The notes: generated from the letters alone by a model not told the origin. DNA of 64,000 nucleotides from Novispirillum itersonii (GCF_014205675.1 NZ_JACIIX010000001.1:62001-126000); one strand, 5' to 3'; numbered from the stretch's first letter, positions 54,529 through 62,395 are shown. Numbers and translations are program-made.

Positions 54529-54870
54529 TTAACGGCCAAAACCGCTGCCCTTGGTCAGGCCCTTGTCAAACGACGGGCGCGGCGGGAACCCGGCCGCCAC
54601 CATTTCCAGTTCGTCGTCGGACAGCACATCATCGTTGTCCGCCACCGCCACCGGCGCTTCCGGCAGCACCAGCGTCAGGGTCTGTGCGGTTTCCTCGACC
54701 ACCGTCATCGTCACACCATCCGGGAACTCGATCCCGAACGCGTCTTTCAGGGCGGCCTTGGGGTCGGCCAGCAGGGCAGTCCGGAACACCGGATCGGTCT
54801 GCGCCTTCAGCACAATGGCGCGGTACTGGGCAAAGCGTTCATCAAGCGCGGTATCAACAACAGCGGTCAT
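54529..54870 (-). CDS. NHLP-leader RiPP precursor peptide 1
   Basis: 113 residues from the ATG at 54870, with GCAGGAGG 6 nt upstream. The upstream extension of the frame is not used. The leader (1-94) matches the nitrile-hydratase-alpha-like leader (NHLP) type: RAIVLKAQTDPVFRTALLADPKAALKDAFGIEFPDGVTMTVVEETAQTLTLVLPEAP, an acidic SDDELEMVAAG end, then a 19-residue tail FPPRPSFDKGLTKGSGFGR. Processing after AAG is expected. The core lacks Cys and Ser/Thr clusters, so it is not a typical lanthipeptide; it has two Lys that a GNAT could acylate. The GNAT gene follows after 27 bp. Confidence 0.88.
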   Translation of the reverse strand: MTAVVDTALDERFAQYRAIVLKAQTDPVFRTALLADPKAALKDAFGIEFPDGVTMTVVEETAQTLTLVLPEAPVAVADNDDVLSDDELEMVAAGFPPRPSFDKGLTKGSGFGR

Positions 54871-54926
54871 CAGATCCTCCTGCGGACGGGGGAAGACGGA
54901 AGAGGCCGTCATTCCTGCTGCACTCA

Positions 54927-54988
54927 GGTATAGCAGCCTTTCCCCGGTTGCGGGGTGCGACGGGCATCACACCTCAACGGCGGTTGAG
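54927..54988 (-). promoter_or_regulatory. Promoter/operator of NHLP precursor 1
   Basis: Minus strand: a palindrome CTCAAC-GGCG-GTTGAG (54973-54988), GTTGAGGTGTG, 29 bp, then GGCTGCTATACC (54938-54927). The same GTTGAGGTGTG-N29-GGCTGCTATACC arrangement precedes NHLP precursor 2. TATACC is a plausible -10; there is no consensus -35, so an activator is likely. Confidence 0.6.
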
Positions 54989-55020
54989 ATCGGTCTGACA
55001 ACGGCAGGCCTCCATCAAGG

Positions 55021-55055
55021 CCAAAAGCCGCCCCCGGGCGGGGAGCGGCTTTTGG
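55021..55055. terminator. Hairpin after NHLP precursor 2
   Basis: An 11-bp stem CCAAAAGCCGC (55021-55031) / GCGGCTTTTGG (55045-55055). On the minus strand the stem's second arm ends in TTTTGG, 25 bp after the precursor 2 stop. It probably separates the precursor 2 transcript from that of precursor 1. Confidence 0.75.
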
Positions 55056-55079
55056 CATACAGGGATCCGGGACCGGCAC

Positions 55080-55409
55080 TCAGTGGGGGTTGCGCTGCTT
55101 ATTCATATAGTTCCACAGCCCCTTACCACCCCCGGCGGCCACCGCTTCCAGATCATCATCGGACAGGGCATCGTCGTTGCTGGCCGCCGCCACCGGGGCC
55201 TGCGGCAGCACCAGCGTCAGGGCCTGCGCGGTTTCCTCGACCACCGACACCGCAATCCCGGCGGGGATCTCCACCCCGAAGGCCGCCTTCAGCGCCGCTT
55301 TCGGGTCGGCCAGCAGGGCGGCGCGGAAGACCGGATCGGTCTGCGCCTTCAGCACCACCGCCCGGTAGTCGTCCAGACGCTGATCCAGATACTGTTCAAG
55401 GGTCGCCAT
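55080..55409 (-). CDS. NHLP-leader RiPP precursor peptide 2
   Basis: 109 residues from the ATG at 55409, with AGGGA 8 nt upstream. The leader matches precursor 1 closely (RAVVLKAQTDPVFRAALLADPKAALKAAFGVEIPAGI, then VVEETAQALTLVLPQAP and LSDDDLEAVAAG). The tail is quite different: GGKGLWNYMNKQRNPH. The conserved leader with a hypervariable core is the signature of RiPP precursors in NHLP families. The tail has no Cys or Ser/Thr but two Lys, one Trp and one Tyr. The gene has its own promoter element and terminator, and no modifying enzyme immediately downstream. It may be a trans substrate of the GNAT at 53476 or 50220. Confidence 0.88.
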   Translation of the reverse strand: MATLEQYLDQRLDDYRAVVLKAQTDPVFRAALLADPKAALKAAFGVEIPAGIAVSVVEETAQALTLVLPQAPVAAASNDDALSDDDLEAVAAGGGKGLWNYMNKQRNPH

Positions 55410-55542
55410 TGTCTTATCCCTCATCGGCCCGGCTGCCGGTGTCCGGCCCCGGGCCTTGCCATGGGTTGGTGCGGGGGCAGGAGGCCCGCCCCGGTTGCGC
55501 CGGGGCCGGACGGCGGCAAGACCGCTCTCCCCCTGCACAGAC

Positions 55543-55603
55543 GGTATAGCAGCCCGGAGATACCCCCGGAGTGCGATGCCCGTCACACCTCAACCGTGGT
55601 TGA
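55543..55603 (-). promoter_or_regulatory. Promoter/operator of NHLP precursor 2
   Basis: Minus strand: the perfect palindrome TCAACC-AC-GGTTGA (55603-55590), GTTGAGGTGTG, 29 bp, GGCTGCTATACC (55554-55543). The spacing and both end elements are the same as upstream of precursor 1 even though the middle 29 bp differ, which argues for functional constraint. Confidence 0.65.
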
Positions 55604-55618
55604 CGGAGGCCGCCCCGG

Positions 55619-56830
55619 TCACGACCGCGCCACCGCCGCCACCGCACTGACCAGCGCCCCGATTTCCTCCTCCGTCGTCAGCACGCTGACCGAGGCCCGC
55701 GCCACCTCCGGCAGGCCCCGCGCCGCCATATCCAGCGGACCATAGGCGGCGGCAATCGCCCCGATGGTGATGCGGTCACGGGCCAGCGCATCGCGCACCG
55801 CCCCGGCGCTGTGCCCGGCCACGGTGAAGGCCACCAGCCCGGACCGCTCGGTCCCGGCATCATGAATCCGCACCCCCGGCACCGCCGCCAGCTCCGTCCG
55901 CACCTGTTCCGCCAGTGCGTTGATCCGCTGCCGGATCGCCGGAAGCCCCAGCGACAGCGCCAGCCGGATCCCGTCCCCCAGCCCCAGTTGCAGGGCGATG
56001 GCGGCCTCCGACATCTCAAACCGGCGGGCATCGGGGCGCAGGCACGGCAGGCCGGTCTGCCACGGGGCCGCCTGCACATCGACGTAGGGCGGGTCCATCT
56101 GATCAAGGAAGCCCCGGCGCACATACATCACCGCCGTGCCGCGCGGCCCGCGCAGGGCCTTGCGCCCCGCCCCCTTCAGCATGTCGCACTGAAGATCCCG
56201 CACATCCACCGGCATCTGGCCCAGCGCCTGCCCGGCATCAATGAAATACGGCACCCCGGCGGCGCGGGTGATCCGCCCGATCGCCGCCGCCGGATTGACC
56301 ACCCCGTTGGTGGCCGGGCACCACGTCAGCGACACCAGTTTCACCCGGTCATCGAGCATGGCGGCCAGCCCGTCCGGCGACACCGCACCGCTGTCATCGC
56401 AGGGGATCACCTCCACCGAGGCCCCGCTGCGCGCCGCCGCCCGGTGCAGCACCGACAGATTGCCGCCCCATTCATGGCGCCCGACCAGCACCCGGTCTCC
56501 GGCCCGCAGCGGCGGCAGCGAGGCAAAGGCCACCCCCCACAGCTGCGATCCGCCGGTGCCAAGGGCGATTTCGTCGACATCGGCATTCAGCAGGGTGGCA
56601 GCGGCGCGGCGGGTGTCCTGCACCGCCTCCGCCGCCGCGACACCGGCTTCTGACGGGCCATCCAGCGCCTCGCGCTGATGATGGGCCCGTACCGCTTCCA
56701 ACACCTGCCGGGGTGGCAGGGTGCAGCTGGCGTTGTTGAAGTGGATCAGCCCGCCGCAGCCCGGGGTCTCGGCCCGCAGGGCCGCCACATCCAGCAGCCG
56801 GGACGGTGCATGGACCTGAAGACCGCTCAT
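55619..56830 (-). CDS. Class V aminotransferase-fold PLP enzyme (cysteine desulfurase/epimerase-like)
   Basis: 403 residues. The class V fold begins PGCGGLIHFNNASCTLPPRQVLEAVRAHHQREALDGP and continues EIALGTGGSQLWGVAFASLPPLRAGDRVLVGRHEWGGNLSVLHRAA, VKLVSLTWCPATNGVVNPAAAIG and FIDAGQALGQMPVDVRDLQCDMLKGAGRKALRGPRGTAVMYVRR. The Asp of FIDAGQ and the Lys of GRKALRGPRG are the PLP-binding pair. The closest broad group is isopenicillin-N-epimerase/EgtE-like proteins; the substrate is unknown. Its ATG overlaps the RidA-type stop by 4 bp, so the two are translationally coupled; RidA commonly removes reactive imines from PLP-enzyme reactions. Confidence 0.85.
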   Translation of the reverse strand: MSGLQVHAPSRLLDVAALRAETPGCGGLIHFNNASCTLPPRQVLEAVRAHHQREALDGPSEAGVAAAEAVQDTRRAAATLLNADVDEIALGTGGSQLWGVAFASLPPLRAGDRVLVGRHEWGGNLSVLHRAAARSGASVEVIPCDDSGAVSPDGLAAMLDDRVKLVSLTWCPATNGVVNPAAAIGRITRAAGVPYFIDAGQALGQMPVDVRDLQCDMLKGAGRKALRGPRGTAVMYVRRGFLDQMDPPYVDVQAAPWQTGLPCLRPDARRFEMSEAAIALQLGLGDGIRLALSLGLPAIRQRINALAEQVRTELAAVPGVRIHDAGTERSGLVAFTVAGHSAGAVRDALARDRITIGAIAAAYGPLDMAARGLPEVARASVSVLTTEEEIGALVSAVAAVARS

Positions 56831-57315
56831 TGCCCGGCCTCCAGCTCGACCACCGCATCAATCTCCACCGCCACGCCGCGCGGCAGGGCCGCCACCCCGA
56901 CGGCGGCGCGGGTGTGGCGTCCGGCCTCGCCGAACACCGCCACCATCAGGTCCGACGCGCCGTTGGCCACCTGCGGCTGCCCGGTGAAGTCGGGGGCACT
57001 GGCAACATAGACCCCCAGCTTCAGCACCTGCCGCACCGCCGCCACGGTGCCATCGGTGGCGGCGGCAATCTGGGCCAGCACCCCCAGCGCCGCCGCCTGT
57101 GCCGCCCGCAGGCCATCCGGGGGGCTGACGGTATCCCCGATCCGGCCCAGAAAGGCCGGCTGCCCGTCCACCATGGAAATCTGGCCGGACACATACAGCA
57201 GCGCCCCGCTGCGCCGGGTGGACACATAAGTCGCCACCGGGGCGGTGGCGGCGGGCAGGGTCAGGCCAAGGGCGGCCACCGCCTGCGCGATGGTGGGGGG
57301 AACGGGCTGGGTCAT
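56827..57315 (-). CDS. RidA (YjgF/YER057c)-family protein
   Basis: 162 residues from the ATG at 57315, with GGAGAG upstream. A start 12 codons earlier is unlikely. The family core is PVATYVSTRRSGALLYVSGQISMVDGQPAFLGRIGDTVSPPDGLRAAQAAALGVLAQIAAATDG, then VRQVLKLGVYVASAPDFTGQPQVANGASDLMVAVFGEAGRHTRAAVGVAALPRGVAVEIDAVVEL. The Arg in HTRAAVGVAALPRG is the position used by deaminating RidA (Arg105). It is a somewhat long RidA subfamily. Imine/enamine deaminase activity is expected. It is coupled to the PLP enzyme downstream and divergent from LysR. Confidence 0.92.
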   Translation of the reverse strand: MTQPVPPTIAQAVAALGLTLPAATAPVATYVSTRRSGALLYVSGQISMVDGQPAFLGRIGDTVSPPDGLRAAQAAALGVLAQIAAATDGTVAAVRQVLKLGVYVASAPDFTGQPQVANGASDLMVAVFGEAGRHTRAAVGVAALPRGVAVEIDAVVELEAGQ

Positions 57316-57467
57316 TGCTCTCTCCGGCAAAGGGCTGTCTGTCTGCGGCATCCTGCCCGGCCGGGGCGGCCCCGTGCCAATTCAAAACCGGTGGCCGGTG
57401 ATCGATCTGGCTCATGGGTCGCCGGACATGGTAGCCTGTGGCCCCCGTCCTGCCGGATTCCCCGCCG

Positions 57468-58358
57468 ATGCGCTCCAGCCCGACCCTGCCGCCGCTGCCC
57501 GCCCTGCGCGCCTTCGAGGCGGTGGGCCGCGCCCTCAGTTTCCGCAAGGCCGGGGAGGACCTGCTGATCAGCCAGAGTGCGGTCAGCCACCACATTGCCC
57601 GGCTGGAGGCCGATCTGGGGGTGACGCTGTTCATCCGCCATGCCCGGGGCGTGACCTTCACCCCGGACGGGGAGCGCTATTTTCAGGCGGTGACGGCGGC
57701 GTTCTCCGGGCTGGCGGCGGCCACGGCGGCGCTGCGCCCGGCGGCGGCCCGCCCGCTGCGCCTGAGCGTTCTGCCCGCCTTTGCCCGCATCTGGCTGGTG
57801 CCCCGGCTGGCGGACTGGACCCGCCGCGCCCCGGAAACCGGGCTGGACATCAACTCCACGCTGGCGGTGGCCGATGTGGCGGGCGGCGAGGCCGATATCG
57901 CCATCCGCTACGGCAGCGGCCCGTGGCCGGGGGTCAGCGCCCGCCTGCTGCTGCCGGAACGGCTGGCCCCGGTGATCAGCCCGACGCTGGCGGCCCGTGG
58001 CCCGGTCCTGACCGCCCCCGCCGATCTGCTGCGGCATACCCTGCTGACCAACCTGCGCCCCAGCGACTGGCAGAGCTGGGCGGCCAGCACCGGGCTGGAC
58101 CTGTCAACCGCCCGCTGGCTGCAACTGACCGATTACACGCTGGTGATGCAGGCGGCACAGGATGGTCTGGGGGTGGCGATGGGGCGGCTGGAGCTGCTGT
58201 CAGCACCGCTGGCCACCGGTGCCCTGCGCCCGGCCCTGCCGGACCTGCCGACAGTACCGGGGGCCGGATACTGGCTGGTCACCGCCCGGGGCGGCACCCC
58301 GCACCCGGCGCGCGCGCGGTTCCTGCGCTGGATCAGCGGTCAGCCGCCGCTGGCCTGA
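57468..58358 (+). CDS. LysR-family transcriptional regulator (GcvA-like)
   Basis: 296 residues from the ATG at 57468; a GTG 10 codons earlier is possible. The HTH reads LPPLPALRAFEAVGRALSFRKAGEDLLISQSAVSHHIARLEADLGVTLFIRHARGVTFTPDGERYF. The LysR substrate domain follows with LRLSVLPAFARIWLVPRLADWTRRAPETGLDI and TDYTLVMQAAQDGLGVAMGRLELL, like the GcvA group. The divergent genes are RidA and the class V PLP enzyme, 150 bp away, so it probably controls them. Confidence 0.92.
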   Translation: MRSSPTLPPLPALRAFEAVGRALSFRKAGEDLLISQSAVSHHIARLEADLGVTLFIRHARGVTFTPDGERYFQAVTAAFSGLAAATAALRPAAARPLRLSVLPAFARIWLVPRLADWTRRAPETGLDINSTLAVADVAGGEADIAIRYGSGPWPGVSARLLLPERLAPVISPTLAARGPVLTAPADLLRHTLLTNLRPSDWQSWAASTGLDLSTARWLQLTDYTLVMQAAQDGLGVAMGRLELLSAPLATGALRPALPDLPTVPGAGYWLVTARGGTPHPARARFLRWISGQPPLA

Positions 58359-60259
58359 GGCTCCGGCACCACCGGCCGGTGCAGCACCACCTGATTGCGC
58401 CCGCCGTCCTTGGCGGCATACAGCGCCGCATCCGCCGGACCGAACAGATCCCCCACCGTCACCGCGCTGATCTGGTCACTGCCGCAGACGCCAAAGCTGG
58501 CGGTGACGGTCAGCGCTGCCGGGCCCGCCGTCATCGGCTGCCCGCCGACCGCCCGCCGCAGCCGGTCGGCGACGGCAGCCGCCGCCACGGCACAGACACC
58601 GGGCAGCAGCAGCACAAATTCTTCCCCGCCGATCCGGAACAGCTGGCCGTTCTCCTCCAGCCGCAGCGCCCCGCGCACCCGGGCCACCACCGTTTTCAGC
58701 ACCTGATCTCCGGCGGCATGGCCGAAACCGTCATTGACCCGTTTGAAGTGGTCGATATCAAACACAATCATGCCAAACCGGGTATCCGGGCCACAGGCGG
58801 CCCGGCAGGCATCATCAAACACCTGCCGGTTGAGCAGGCCGAGCAGCGGATCGTGGGTGGCGGCATAGGTCAGGGTTTCCTCCCGCCCCTTTTCGGCGCT
58901 GACATCGTGCAGCACGCCGATCATCCGCAGCGGCACGCCGTCCGGACGGCGGTCGGCAATCCGGCCATCGGCGCGGTTCCACACCCAGCCCCCGGCGGCG
59001 GTGCGGATGCGGATATCCAGACTGCACCGCGACAGATCACCGCCCCGGAGCTGCTGCCACAGGCCGCGCAGCACCCGGCGGTCCTCGGGATGGATCCGCC
59101 GCAGCACCGTGCGCAGACGCGGCGGCCAGGCAGACCGGCGGTAGCCAAGGCTGCCGATCACCCGGTCGGCGATCTCCATCCGGCCACTGTCAAACCACAG
59201 TTCCCACAGCGACAGCCCCCCGGCGAACAGAGCAAAGCGCAGCCGTTCCTCCGCCTCGCGCAGGCGGCCTTCCGCCCGGCGCTGGATCACCCGGTCACGC
59301 AGGATGACGGTCAGGATCAGCAGGGTCATCACCGCCGCCCCGGCGGCCACCCCCATCACCGTCAGCAGGCTGCGTTCCGCCCCGGCCATGAACACCGCCT
59401 CCGGGATCTGCACCGACACCACCAGCGGCAGGCCCGGCACCCGCTGCGACGCCAGAAACAGCCCGTCAGACCACCCGGTCTGCACCGCCGAAACCGCATC
59501 ATTGCTGTACAGATCCAGCACCGCCTTATGGCGCTGCGGCGACAGCCACAGCTGCCCGGCGTCGCCTTCGGCACTGCGGCTTTCAAACAGCAGGACCCCG
59601 CCCTGATCCTGAAGGCGGATCAGGGCGTTCTCAAACAGCCGCCCGACCACCGCCTCGCGCAGCGCCGACTCCAGAGACAGGAAGGCGACCCCTGCCCCGG
59701 TGAACTCGCCGTTCTGGGTCCACTCCCCGCGTTCCAGCGCCAGAAACCACGCCTGTCGGCCCATCGGCCGCGCCACCCGCACCACCGGGCCGGACCAATG
59801 GTCACGGTTGCGGCTGACCACCGCCGGGCCGGAGAACGCCCGCATATCGGCCCGGCCTTTCAGGAACTGGTCCAGAATTTTTCCGTCTGCCGTCACCGTC
59901 ACATAGCCGTCCAGCGCCGGGGTCCAGCGGACATCCCGGGTCAGCGAGTCCCGCAGGACGGTGAACCCTTCGTCCTCGGCCCGGAAGGCGCTGAGGCGGG
60001 CCGCCGCCACCGCCAGATGGTCGGCCCGCTCCAGCAGGGACGCCACCCGCTCGGCATATCCGGCGGCGGCCAGACCGACCCGTTCCACCCCGGTGGCTTC
60101 CGCCCGCCGGTATTCCTGAAGGGTCGGCACCGCCAGCACCGCCAGCACCAGCACCAGCAGCAGCAGCGCCAGCCCGACGCTGAGCACCACAATCCGCCCG
60201 CCGCCCCGGCGGGACTCGCCGTGCGGATCAGCCGCCGGTCCTCTGGTTCCGTCGATCAT
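58340..60259 (-). CDS. Membrane-bound diguanylate cyclase (Cache-PAS-GGDEF)
   Basis: 639 residues. One membrane helix (IVVLSVGLALLLLVLVLAVLAV, about 22-45) leads to a periplasmic sensor of about 250 residues, presumably Cache-like (VTVTADGKILDQFLKGR..., QIPEAVFMAG), closed by a second helix near 310-330 (LTVMGVAAGAAVMTLLILTVILRD). Then comes a PAS domain (about 350-470, GGLSLWELWFDSGRMEIADRVIGSLGY) and a C-terminal GGDEF domain with THDPLLGLLNRQVFD, FDIDHFKRVNDGFGHAAGDQVL and active-site GGEEF. No RxxD inhibitory site is seen 5 residues before GGEEF. It makes c-di-GMP. ATGA overlap with the TRAP binding protein gene just upstream suggests the two act together. Confidence 0.94.
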   Translation of the reverse strand: MIDGTRGPAADPHGESRRGGGRIVVLSVGLALLLLVLVLAVLAVPTLQEYRRAEATGVERVGLAAAGYAERVASLLERADHLAVAAARLSAFRAEDEGFTVLRDSLTRDVRWTPALDGYVTVTADGKILDQFLKGRADMRAFSGPAVVSRNRDHWSGPVVRVARPMGRQAWFLALERGEWTQNGEFTGAGVAFLSLESALREAVVGRLFENALIRLQDQGGVLLFESRSAEGDAGQLWLSPQRHKAVLDLYSNDAVSAVQTGWSDGLFLASQRVPGLPLVVSVQIPEAVFMAGAERSLLTVMGVAAGAAVMTLLILTVILRDRVIQRRAEGRLREAEERLRFALFAGGLSLWELWFDSGRMEIADRVIGSLGYRRSAWPPRLRTVLRRIHPEDRRVLRGLWQQLRGGDLSRCSLDIRIRTAAGGWVWNRADGRIADRRPDGVPLRMIGVLHDVSAEKGREETLTYAATHDPLLGLLNRQVFDDACRAACGPDTRFGMIVFDIDHFKRVNDGFGHAAGDQVLKTVVARVRGALRLEENGQLFRIGGEEFVLLLPGVCAVAAAAVADRLRRAVGGQPMTAGPAALTVTASFGVCGSDQISAVTVGDLFGPADAALYAAKDGGRNQVVLHRPVVPEPQASGG

Positions 60260-61245
60260 GGCAGACCCGCCTGCGACAGGGCCGCCGCCACCTCGGCGGA
60301 CACGCCCAGCCCGCTGAGAAAGTCCGGTTGCAGAGCCACCAGCCGGGCCCGGGTGGCGGTCAGGTCCGCCCCGTCGGGGACAGTCAGGGTGAGCCCGGCG
60401 GCCTGAAGGGTTCTGCCGGCCTGCTCCTGACTGCTGCGGGCCGCCTCGCGGCCGGTTTCAATCCCGGCCTCCCACGCCGCCCGCACCGCATCGCGCTGCG
60501 GCGGGCTCAGCCGCCGCCACACATCGCGGGACGCCATCGGAATGAAGAAGGAATAATACTGGCCGCTCAGGAAGCCATGCCGCAGCCCGGCGTCCCACAG
60601 GCGGCCACTGACGACGGTGCTGGCGGTGGTCAGGATTCCGTCCACCCGGCCCGCCCGCAGGGCGGCGGGCACCTCCGGCCACGGCACCAGCACCGGCACC
60701 GCGCCCAGCGCCTTCAGCACCATCTCGTTGGCCGCCCCTCCGGCGTAACGGATCCGCAGCCCGCGCAGGTCGGCAAAGGTCCGCACCGGGCGGCTGACGG
60801 TGAAAATATGGGCCGGGCCAAGGTCCAGCCAGCGGCCGATCACCACCACATCCAGCGACCGCATCAGCCCGGCATTCAGCACCGCCCCCAGCGGGCCGTC
60901 CACCAGGGCCTCCAGTTCCGCCGTGCTGCGCCCGGTCAATGTCGGCATCAGCAGGGCATTCAGGTCGGTGTTATAGCTGTCGAGATTCCACAGGCCGGGG
61001 GCGGCAAAGGCAATGCGGCCATTGGTCAGGGCTTCGGCTTCGTCCCGCCCGCGCACGGCATCGGCGGAATGCTTCAGGATCAGGCTATGGGGATGCAGCG
61101 CCGGGGTGACCGCCGCCGCAAACTCTTCCAGAAAACGGGCCTGTGGATGATCCGGCGTGTTTTCCGTCGACATCACCAGATCCGCCGCCCGCAGCGGCAG
61201 GCTGATCATCAGGATCGCCACCGCCAGAAGACCCCCGATCCTCAT
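60256..61245 (-). CDS. TRAP-type periplasmic solute-binding protein (DctP family), orphan
   Basis: 329 residues from the ATG at 61245; a GTG at 61257 is possible. The signal peptide MRIGGLLAVAILMISLPLRAA is followed by DctP-fold sequence: DLVMSTENTPDHPQARFLEEFAAAVTPAL, ALTNGRIAFAAPGLWNLDSYNTDLNALLMP, FTVSRPVRTFADLRGLRIRYAGGAANEMVLKALGAVPVLVPWPEVPAALRAGRVDGILTTASTVVSG. There is no TRAP permease nearby. The stop overlaps the diguanylate cyclase start (ATGA), so ligand binding may feed the cyclase's periplasmic domain. Confidence 0.9.
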   Translation of the reverse strand: MRIGGLLAVAILMISLPLRAADLVMSTENTPDHPQARFLEEFAAAVTPALHPHSLILKHSADAVRGRDEAEALTNGRIAFAAPGLWNLDSYNTDLNALLMPTLTGRSTAELEALVDGPLGAVLNAGLMRSLDVVVIGRWLDLGPAHIFTVSRPVRTFADLRGLRIRYAGGAANEMVLKALGAVPVLVPWPEVPAALRAGRVDGILTTASTVVSGRLWDAGLRHGFLSGQYYSFFIPMASRDVWRRLSPPQRDAVRAAWEAGIETGREAARSSQEQAGRTLQAAGLTLTVPDGADLTATRARLVALQPDFLSGLGVSAEVAAALSQAGLP

Positions 61246-61638
61246 CCGCGCCCCCACCGCGTACCGGCCCGACTATCCTGTTACAGTACGGGCTTACCGT
61301 TGTTCTTTTCCGATTAGTAACATATTGGCCTTTCAGCCGACAACGGGCCATAGGACCCATGAGGTTGAAGCGGGCCATTGAATAAGACTATTTTTAATTG
61401 ATGACTTTATTGCCCTGAAAAACATACGGAATTCGACACACACCATTGAGTGCGCCGCTGTTTTGCGGGAAATCCTGTTGCAGATTGCAAAGGCCGGGGC
61501 GGCCGGATCAGGGTCAGGGCCACCACCCCAGAAGAAATTTCGCGAACCGTGCAAAAATTTTTCGCGAAACACCTTGCAGGCAGATTTTCCGGTCTTACAT
61601 CCCGGTCATAGGCACTTTCTTCGGGATCAAATCTCGCC
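61246..61638. other. Divergent intergenic region with two TTCGCGAA palindromes
   Basis: A+T-rich spacer between the TRAP binding protein and DUF2076 genes. Two 8-bp palindromes TTCGCGAA sit at 61539-61546 and 61561-61568, starts 22 bp (about two helical turns) apart; the second is extended as TTTTCGCGAAA. They are located 70-100 bp upstream of the DUF2076 start and are a possible paired operator. No clear -35/-10 pair was assigned. Confidence 0.55.
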
Positions 61639-62229
61639 ATGGACCACAACGACAAAGCCGCCATTGACGGACTCTTCGACCGCCTGCGTCAGGCCGAAGC
61701 CGGAAGCCCGCCGCGCGACACCGCCGCCGAGGCCCATATCCGTGACACCCTGTCCCGCCAGCCCGCCGCGCCGTATTACATGGCGCAGGCCCTGCTGGTG
61801 CAGGAACACGCCCTGCAATCCCTGACCGCCCGGGTCGAGGAACTGGAACGCGAGCTGGCCAACCGCCCGGCGGCGGGCGGCGGCGGCTTCCTCAGCGGCC
61901 TGTTCGGCGGGCCGCGCCCGCAGGCCCCGGCCAATGGTTATGGCGCCCCCAGCCACGGCACCCCCGGTTATGGCGGCCAGCGCCCCGGCATGGGGGCGAT
62001 GGCACAGGGCATGCAGCCCTTCCAGCAGGCACCGCGCGGCAGCTTCCTGTCCGGCGCGCTGCAAACCGCCGCCGGAGTGGCGGGCGGCCTGATCCTTGGG
62101 AACATGCTGGCTGACATGATCAGCGGCGGCAACGATGCGCAGGCGGCGGAACAGCCCGCCCCTGCCCCTGAACCGGCCCCGGAAGAAGAGTCTTTCGCCG
62201 ATTTCGGCGGGGATGACGAGTTCTTCTAA
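61639..62229 (+). CDS. DUF2076 protein (Gly/Pro-rich periplasmic-type)
   Basis: 196 residues. The N-terminal 75 residues form the DUF2076 alpha-helical region: DHNDKAAIDGLFDRLRQAEAGSPPRDTAAEAHIRDTLSRQPAAPYYMAQALLVQEHALQSLTARVEELERELANRP, containing a coiled-coil. Then comes a Gly-rich segment with GFLSGLFGGPRPQ and GSFLSGALQTAAGVAGGLILGNMLADMI (a possible short membrane or amphipathic segment). The C-terminus is acidic, SFADFGGDDEFF. No signal peptide is evident. Function unknown. GGGAT precedes the ATG. It is a single gene ended by a GC hairpin with T4. Confidence 0.88.
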   Translation: MDHNDKAAIDGLFDRLRQAEAGSPPRDTAAEAHIRDTLSRQPAAPYYMAQALLVQEHALQSLTARVEELERELANRPAAGGGGFLSGLFGGPRPQAPANGYGAPSHGTPGYGGQRPGMGAMAQGMQPFQQAPRGSFLSGALQTAAGVAGGLILGNMLADMISGGNDAQAAEQPAPAPEPAPEEESFADFGGDDEFF

Positions 62230-62237
62230 GGCCCGGT

Positions 62238-62268
62238 CCGGCCCCTCCCCCCGCGCGGGGCCGGTTTT
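62238..62268 (+). terminator. Terminator of DUF2076 gene
   Basis: CCGGCCCC (62238-62245) / GGGGCCGG (62257-62264), 8-bp stem, followed by TTTT. Confidence 0.8.
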
Positions 62269-62355
62269 CCTGTCTTCTCCCGTCCGGTCCGGTGCCCACC
62301 CCCCGGGCACACCCGGACGGGGGAATCCCCTGCTTTTTCCTGCTCCTTCCCACTT

Positions 62356-62387
62356 CCCCGTTCCGCCCCAGCGGGACGGGGTTTTTT
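62356..62387 (+). terminator. Second plus-strand terminator before PaiB-like gene
   Basis: CCCCGTTCCGC (62356-62366) / GCGGGACGGGG (62371-62381), one mismatch, followed by six T. It acts on plus-strand read-through from the DUF2076 gene. Confidence 0.8.
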
Positions 62388-62395
62388 CTGTCCGC

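Noticed and set aside
57245-60406. 1053-codon plus-strand frame over the LysR and GGDEF genes
   Set aside because: It crosses two convincing genes in another frame or strand and is Arg/Pro/Gln-rich without recognisable motifs.
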